DNA from: Owenia fusiformis
Lineage: Eukaryota > Annelida > Polychaeta > Sabellida > Oweniidae
Reading direction: 5' to 3'
Length of the DNA: 64,000 nucleotides
NCBI GenBank assembly: GCA_903813345.2
Contig: CAIIXF020000010.1
Location: 25,320,425-25,384,424, forward strand
Shown here: positions 57,010 through 64,000 of the stretch, one piece after another
Position numbering within the stretch: the stretch's first letter is position 1
How the letters are laid out: each line of letters opens with the position of its first letter
Position numbers and translations under genes: made by a program
The notes under the pieces: generated by a model
What the model was told of the DNA's origin: nothing
What the model saw: the letters and a program-made list of their open reading frames with translations, nothing else
The model's database searches: none

Positions 57010-58950
57010 AGCTAGTCTTGCATCAAGCCCTTTTCTTCTTCCTTTCAATCATGTTGTGAAAAAATTATCATAATAATATTCAACCAAAAAATGTAAAAAA
57101 CTTTCTAGGTTCATCAATTGAATTGACATAATGTTTACTGATATTCCACTTGCCAAATAGTTAATTACTATGAATTAGATATTTGAAAACACATTTCATT
57201 TGTTAATATATTATACTGCATTTGAGAAAGAAAAATGTAGACTGTACAAACGTGTGTTCTGTTTGTTTAGTTGAAGATGACCACCAAATTGTTCTTTCTC
57301 ATAAATACATCTTCTCATTACAGTTAGTTATTGACAGAAATGTCCCTGCCCGGTTGAAAACATTTGAAAGAGTACAAGTGCTATTGATGGGGATGCAGGC
57401 ATCACTTTTGCAATTGTTCCAAAATAGGATAATGGAACAATTTTAAGCTAATTTACAATTTTTCTATTCGTTGTGGTCAAAATTAGAACATTTAAATCAT
57501 TCATGATTCACCTTGAATTTTCCCACCAGTTCTGTTTTCTTGATGTTGAACCAGTCCATCGAATCGTCCTTAGGCAGGGGAGGCACCAAAAGATTGATGT
57601 CTATTTAGAAACTTAACTAATCAAGTCTTGGGGTGGGGGTTTCAATACTGAAGATTTTTTTATCTGACAATATCAAGGATTTGAAATTGTGAATGAACTT
57701 TTGATGCCTCTTATTGGTCTCAATACACTCCCCATGCTCCAATTATTAAGAGAAATATTAATTGTAATTGACATATAAGTACCTTACATAAAGATTTTCT
57801 CTGAAAGACTTACGATATGCATCTGGTTCAAATATGAGGCGCAACTTCAGAGTTGGCCAAAAGAGCCACTTTTCAAAAAATTGCTTTAACTTTAGTTATT
57901 GATTTAAAATCATAATTCAAAAGAAACTACAAGTTGCAATCTGGCCATGCATTATGAATTGTACACGTTTACTAAAATATTAAATTCCTTGTCATTTGAC
58001 TTATGGAGAGTCACATGTCCCTTGAGCATCAGCATATAAAAGGATGAGTCTGGGAATGAGTCTGGGTATCGACTTAAAAAATATTGAAAATTGTAATGTC
58101 TGAAAAAATAACTCGATCACACGTATTATTAAACTTCAATATCTTATCCTTCTTCTGAGATTACAAAAATATCACTTTGTATCACAATTGATGAAGAATA
58201 TTGGCATCAAAGACAGTGCATATCACTTTGTCAGAATTGACAAAAAAATCAATGGCAAATATTAAATGAATTATTTATGCAAAAAGTTTGAAACATATCT
58301 TCCAAAACATTGGTTACTTTCTTTGTATAGACATTGAATGGTATTTCTGGATAAGTGAATCAGTGTTTATCTGGGTAATCAAGGGATTATAGTCACTCAA
58401 AGTTACTGAGCATCCAGTTTTGAGACTGCAATCGTGTTGGTGATGTTACACATATTTCAGTCAAATTCATGCTGAGCACAACATTTTGGTTTCAATTTTA
58501 TAATCTCTATACATGACCCTGGTGATGAAGAGTCAGAATCAGTCAAAAAACCTAAACCGGAAAACTGTGCTCATTGTGAAAACTAAAAGTAAAGCAACTT
58601 TTTTTCTGATATTTCTTACATCAAATGGCAACCATCTTGTTTTTCCCCCTTCAAATTAAACTGGCGGGAAATTCAAAAATTTGAAAATAATTTAATCCTT
58701 AAATATATTTCAAAAAGATGATTTTCTTTTTAATTCTTCATGGGTCTTAAGTTATTTCTTCTTTGTATGTCATACATGTTGCCATTGGTGTTTTTTTCTA
58801 TGATAATGACTATTTTTTTGTTTGTTAAGATACTTATTCTGACTCTCAGCAGGGGGTTAATTATGCATCAAAACTCATGAAAAAGTAAATATACTTATCA
58901 AATATAACTAGGACAGTAATAAAAACCATATTTCACATACATTTGACTGA
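57010..58950. other. Spacer with no supported gene
   Basis: This AT-rich stretch has only short unrelated open frames and one fragment of the plus-oriented dispersed repeat near 58010-58070. I see no conserved motif. Confidence 0.6.
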
Positions 58951-59150
58951 GGGACCAAAAGGGCATATACCCAGACACATCCTTTGAACCAAATCCATCA
59001 ACTGATACTTGAGTTATTTATCATGATAATGGTGGCTATTTGAAATAAAAGAATCTAAAATGTCTTCTTGAGTAGAGGTCCTTTGCCCATAAGATATTAG
59101 CCATCAAAAAGCAATAAATTCTACATGACTAAATTTAATTCTTTGGTCTA

Positions 59151-59782
59151 CAGGGCGTCAAATAAGTCTGTTCTCCCCCCTTAACTTTTTTAATTCAGAG
59201 ATAACATAGGGTTGGTACATATCATCTTAAAGGGAATTTAATTTGCTGATCACACACCAAATTTCAGAGTGATTGGTTAAATTCCAAATTTTTTAGAGTA
59301 TTTTTAGTGATGTCCATATTTCACTTTTTTAATAGTCTGTATGTCTCCCCCAGCAGCCTGGAGGGCCTCAATTCTACGAGGATATGATCCCATAAAAATC
59401 ATTCAGAACGTTTAATTTTAAGTGTTATCAACTATTTTGTGTTGAATGATGCCCCTGTTTCAAAGGCTCCCCTGAATGTAACACATTTACTCTGTAATGA
59501 TATTGAGAAACATCAAAATCACCCAATGTTGGCTTTGTCACTGCAATATCAACTTTTCACTTTTCATTCACTATACCTGGTAATTTTACTTGTTTTGACG
59601 TAATCAAAGGTCAACTACAACCTCACAAGAAACATTGTAGCAATCTTATTAGGAGGAGTTTATGATTGATTTTTTGAGCGTGATCAGCATTTTCCATGAG
59701 CTTCAAAATGATATATGGGAAAGTATGATAAATTTAAAGATGAAAAAGTTAAGGGGGGAGAACAGACTTATTTGACACCCTG
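59151..59782. mobile_element. TA-flanked MITE, 632 bp
   Basis: The ends CAGGGCGTCAAATAAGTCTG and their inverse (CAGGGTGTCAAATAAGTCTG) are flanked by TA (59149-59150, 59783-59784). Complementarity continues through TTCTCCCCCCTTAACTTTTT. No transposase was recognised. Confidence 0.9.
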
Positions 59783-60249
59783 TATAAATGTTATGTTATC
59801 ATTATATTTCTTAAATGGCAGCCATTTTGAAATTAAGCAGACATCTTGAAAATTTCACCTTGAGAAGAGCACCTTTGTTCATAGGCATCAGCATGTATTT
59901 GAACCAAATTTGTCAGTGGCCATCTTGAAAATGTCTTCTTGAGCAGGGCTCCTTTGTCCCTAGGCATCAGCATCAAAAACTTGAAGCAAAGCCATCAATT
60001 GGTATGTGCTAATGGTCCTGATATAAACCCCTGTGATTATAAGTTATAGAGACGTTTCCAGTTAAGCACCCAATCTCAAATGTTGCCCAACTAGAGCTGG
60101 CAATTAAGACAAGTTGGAAGAAACTTAGACAACATTTCATTGTTATTACTGCTATATTAGCATGGTGACTGAGACTAAAAGCTATCATCAAAGAGGGTAG
60201 CGGACCAATAGACTAGATGCGAGTAGAGATCTTGATTTGATTGTATGAG

Positions 60250-61050
60250 GCATGAGCATTAGCAAGTTGTGTGAACCCTAATTCTTCAAGAGTAGTATTG
60301 GCAATTTGAGGACTGGGAAGGAGCATTCATGGAAAATAATTCCCAGTTTTTTTGGGTCCTCGATTGTGACTTGGAGAGTCTGATGAAAGATAAGAAAATA
60401 GAGCAAAGTATAGTGTTATATCACAATACAAATGTTACTATACAAACTGCAGTTAGAAATACATGTATTTGAAAACATAAAATATCAAAGAAATACATGT
60501 ATGTCTACCAAATATGTATTAACCTCTTGAATCCCAGGCTCTAAAATCTGTTCAAACCAGAGACTTTTTAATTTTTTGCCACCTTTTGACATTTAACTAC
60601 ATACCTATACTATTTTAGATGCTCAACTTAGTAAAATTAGATGGCAGAGATCATTTCTACACATTTTAAAACAATTTTTGTGTAAATGTGATGAAAACTG
60701 TTCAAATAACAGCAATTTTAGTGATCATTTTGTGATGGATTTTCTCGCCACTCTGGGTTTCAAAGTTTCTAAGGTGATGAGAAATCTCGTCACTCCAGGT
60801 GGTCAAGAGGTTAATTAACCATTCTTTTGGATCAAGTAAAATAAAAATGATTTCAAAGTTTGTTTGACCCACGACGCCATTTGTCATGTTGCTATTATAA
60901 CAATAATAATTATCTAGTGTGACATCATATGGCAATGAGACTGTTTTATCCAACTCACAATTACTTTTCCATTTACCTTGAAAATTTCAAGTAAATTGGT
61001 AAAAAATAATGAAATGACATACAAATTCCAAGAACTAAGTGATCACCCTG
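60250..61050. mobile_element. Truncated second copy of the 3443-4504 mariner-like element
   Basis: It shares GTGAACCCTAATTCTTCAAG, AGTAGTATTGGCA and the terminal GATCACCCTG followed by TA. The left end is missing. It is interrupted by a TTAA-flanked MITE at 60523-60810, so the internal MITE is the younger insertion. Confidence 0.85.
60523..60810. mobile_element. TTAA-flanked MITE nested in a mariner-like copy
   Basis: TTAA lies on both sides (60519-60522, 60811-60814) with ends CCTCTTGA and inverse TCAAGAGG. It is absent from the related copy at 3443-4504, which defines it as an insertion. Its ends resemble those of the element at 11623-12266. Confidence 0.85.
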
Positions 61051-61928
61051 TATATGTACATTTTCCAAATGAACTCCAAAAGCTATTTTTATATTTTCAA
61101 TAATATATTTTATCATGGCTTTAGAAAGCCCATAATTTTATTCATTATAATAATTCATATGATACAATAAAGTATTTACAAGTCCAATATTTATTAGCGA
61201 CTGGTTCTAAATATCAATGTTTTTTCTCATGTTTTTACTGTAAATAGAACATTGAAGTGTATTATAACAGTCTCGCCTCAAGACCCCCTGTATACTTCAC
61301 CTTTGTGTTGCAATGGGAAGATGAAGTACATGGGGGGATACAAAGTCTTGAGGGAAGACTAACAATTACTTTATGGAAACCGGACTCCTCATTCCAATGC
61401 TCTCACCAATAAAATTAGTTCCACAAAACATAAAACCTTTGTGTTTGATCCAGTCTCTAATATGTACATGTATGTAAAAGTACATACCGTCACACATTTA
61501 TATAAATATCCATATTGTACATCAAATCATCAATGGGCAAATTGGTTCATCATCTGGCCTCACAGGTAAGTGTTTCCTTTGATTCATATCAGTCTATGGC
61601 ATCATCTATGCCTATGATTTCAGATGAAACCCAAACTAAGCAATAAAAAATACTGGTCATTTAATTGTTTTGACAAATAATCTCATTGATTTTCTGTTTT
61701 TAAATTATGAATATGTCTGCAAAAATTCATTAAATATTATGTTTACAATATGTGTATATAGCTAGCTCTCTGTGGAAATGTTAAAGAAGTAGCCTAAATC
61801 TTCTTCAACACCATGGCCTAAAAGGAATTGGAATCTTACAGTAAAGTTTATTATCTAACATCACATCACAAGTTCACATGCCACCATACACTGGGTTACT
61901 GACAAGTACAGTATTGCACAAATACATA

Positions 61929-63016
61929 CAGGGTGGGCCAAAAAATTTTGCAACCTTTTTAGAAGGCAAGAAAAGTATCATAACATTATGATATTGACAT
62001 GAAATTTTTTTTACAGAAACTTAAGGATAGGCATATTTTACCATTCAAATACTTAAGCTAATACTGACTTCAAATTTTTTTCTCAGATGTTTGAATATTA
62101 ATGGTAAATTGTCCGTTTGTCCGAGATTTGCCATTTTTCTTAGAAAATATGACTTTCTATGATTTTATGTGACCAACAATAACACATTCATTATGTTTAC
62201 TAAATCTGCTTCAATCTTTGATAACTGTTTAACCAATGTCTAGTACAGGTTTATATCAGTATCTAGTCACTATGGTAATATTGTTACACTGTATTAATTA
62301 TTTATTAAACAAATGCTCTATGCATCCGCCTTTCACCTTCACAATCACATGGAGACGAGAACTGAACTGGTCAATGGCGAGATCCAGCAGTTCTTGTGGT
62401 AGTTGCCTCCACTTATCCTGCAGAACTTCTTATAGTTGATCAATAATTTGTGGGGAATAACCATTAACTACAATACATTGCTCTAGGTGCCCCCATGTGT
62501 GATAGTCCCAGGGGTTGGCATCTGGTGTATTGGGTGGCCATTCGACTCAGGACTAATCTTCTTCAAAAGGGACATCTTTCAAGAATAGGGACTCTTTCAG
62601 TCCCAAGTGATTACATATTCCGGCAGGATAGTGACCATAGGCCAAAAGTCACTATGGAATATCTGGAGCAAAATACCCCTTGATTCATTAGTCCTGATGA
62701 ATAACTGCCCAATACACCACTTAACAAAGATTGCAGCAGATTTAGTGAACATAATAAATGTTCTATCGATGATCACATAAAATTATAGAAAATCACATTT
62801 TCTAGGAAAATCGGTAAATCTCGGACACATGAACAATTTACCATTAATATTCAAACATCTGACAAAAAAATGTGTAGTCAGTATTAGCTTAAGTATTTGA
62901 ATGGTAAAATATGCCTATCCTTAAGTTTCTGTAAAAAATATTTCATGTCAATACCATAATGTTATGATACTTTTTTTGCCTTCTAAAAAGGTTGCAAAAT
63001 TTTTTGGCCCACCCTG
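61929..63016. mobile_element. Tc1/mariner element with transposase remnant, minus strand
   Basis: The ends CAGGGTGGGCCAAAAAATTT and their inverse are flanked by TA; the 1,088-bp element has long inverted arms (AAGGCAAGAAAAGTATCATA inward). Minus-strand sequence at about 62300-62560 reads WPPNTPDANPWDYHTWGHLE, typical of the C-terminal DDE region (PDxNPxDY) of Tc1/mariner transposases. A stop follows GYSPQIIDQL, and the N-terminal half is missing, so it is defective. Confidence 0.9.
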
Positions 63017-63140
63017 TATATGGCTGCAAAAAGCATTTAAGTTATTTTATGATTTTCTTTAGGGTTTCCAACTTTCCTTACGGCATTAGCTGTTGTGTTA
63101 ACCTACTGACACCATAGATTTATCACAAATTCATTGATAA

Positions 63141-63146
63141 TTTATT
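63141..63146 (-). terminator. Poly(A) signal candidate for PTPMT1
   Basis: TTTATT on the plus strand (AATAAA on the gene strand), about 95 bases after the PTPMT1 stop, in a T-rich stretch. Confidence 0.5.
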
Positions 63147-63237
63147 TTTTATTTTTGAATTACTATATTCACTAGCGGTCCACCATTCAAGGAATTCATC
63201 ATTCTTAGAAGGAGACATATTCACCATAATATGGAAC

Positions 63238-63775
63238 TCATTGTTTAGGTGTAATATTATCTTGGTAATAGGTCCTTAGTTCTCTCCATTGTGCAGTTCG
63301 TATGACAACATGTGGTCGTTTGTGTTTGATAAATCCTATGGCTTGTTCTGGAGTCCATTTCATTTGCTGAAAAAATCCATGAGGAATTAAATTATCGTAG
63401 TTATTTATATCATGATTGTAGTCATAAGTCTCTATAACAGCCTAGATTAGAATTATAAAAATAACCTATCATCTAAAGATATATTATGTATCACATTTTG
63501 CTATATGAAACCCTATTTCATATGTGTTGTAATTAAACAAATTGACCTAAAATCTGATTATGGATTCTCAAAAGACAACTCACCGACATTAAATAACAAC
63601 CCACCAAAGTTGCACTACGACTTCTACCCGCTTTACAATGTACATAGACACTACCCCCATTGTCAACAAATCGTAAAATGAACTCCACACCTTGTCGCAG
63701 TTCTGATTGGTTGGGAGAAGATACAAAATCTTTGGTGCTTATTTTGAGTTGATCAACACCAGCCTGTTTCCAATC
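63238..63775 (-). CDS. PTPMT1: Mitochondrial protein tyrosine phosphatase PTPMT1, C-terminal two exons
   Basis: PTPMT1 dephosphorylates phosphatidylglycerophosphate for cardiolipin synthesis at the inner mitochondrial membrane. Exon 63584-63775 begins in phase 0 with [14 protein letters not shown] and contains the P-loop [16 protein letters not shown], that is, the catalytic CX5R signature. Exon 63238-63366 codes [20 protein letters not shown] and ends with TGA at 63238. Together they give 106 residues plus stop, matching the C-terminal half of the vertebrate protein. The N-terminal exon lies right of the window. The catalytic motif is intact and nothing suggests a pseudogene. The gene converges on SDHD across 6.8 kb of repeats. 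Confidence 0.95.
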
Positions 63776-64000
63776 CTGTAAAAGAAATTAGAATAAATTA
63801 TGTACACAGCTTTTCTTAATTTTTCTTGAGTTCTGTTCTACATGTTTACCTTCCACCACCCTTTTGTTAATGTATATAGAGATGTTTTAGGAGACCACAT
63901 AGTTCTAATAAATGCAATTACCTACAAGAATCAATGTCAAATGGCCAATTCCTTTCTATGACTCAGTCAGTGACAATCCATTTCTTGTCTATCTGTCTAT

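Noticed and set aside
1-64000. LTR or retrovirus-like, Polinton or LINE sequence
   Set aside because: No reverse transcriptase, integrase, capsid or long direct terminal repeats were recognised on either strand.

Overview
The window is nuclear DNA from an AT-rich, intron-rich, non-vertebrate animal, packed with transposons. All five recognisable genes are split by GT-AG introns and encode animal proteins: dual oxidase (DUOX), its maturation factor (DUOXA), augmin subunit HAUS1, the succinate dehydrogenase small anchor subunit (SDHD) and the mitochondrial phosphatase PTPMT1. I cannot name the species. A marine invertebrate (lophotrochozoan or non-vertebrate deuterostome) is a guess from the protein flavour and repeat load.

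Layout. 1-19,848 (minus): the 5' part of DUOX, 16 exons coding 758 residues (signal peptide, peroxidase-homology domain, first membrane helix, start of the cytosolic region); the NADPH-oxidase half lies beyond the left edge. 19,849-22,763: a 2.9-kb head-to-head spacer. 22,764-35,782 (plus): a complete DUOXA gene, 10 exons, 454 residues. 35,783-38,920: convergent spacer with MITEs. 38,921-46,010 (minus): HAUS1, 8 exons, 295 residues. 46,011-54,838: repeat-rich spacer in which the first SDHD exon should lie but was not found. 54,839-56,479 (plus): three SDHD exons. 56,480-63,237: repeat-rich spacer. 63,238-63,775 (minus): the last two PTPMT1 exons; the gene continues past the right edge. Exon ends were chosen by hand from GT/AG sites, and the reading phase was checked across every junction.

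How the genes relate. DUOXA takes DUOX out of the endoplasmic reticulum and forms the hydrogen-peroxide-producing complex with it, so the divergent DUOX/DUOXA pair is a functional unit likely to share control sequence. HAUS1 (spindle microtubule branching), SDHD and PTPMT1 (both mitochondrial inner membrane) are probably chance neighbours.

Most unusual observation. Five short-period tandem arrays (38, 76, 21, 41 and 23 bp) in the DUOX-DUOXA half lie at or very near an exon edge, and three of them visibly contain copies of the neighbouring splice junction. The 38-bp array recreates CAG|GTACAC at each unit junction. The 76-bp array makes up most of DUOX intron 11. The 41-bp DUOXA array repeats a potential 24-nt micro-exon with its own acceptor and donor. 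No comparable array was seen from 38 to 64 kb. The window also holds many foldback/MITE elements with readable target-site duplications (TA, TTA, TTAA, 8-bp hAT-type, 5-bp). I saw no retrovirus-like or LTR element, no tRNA or rRNA gene and no CRISPR array.
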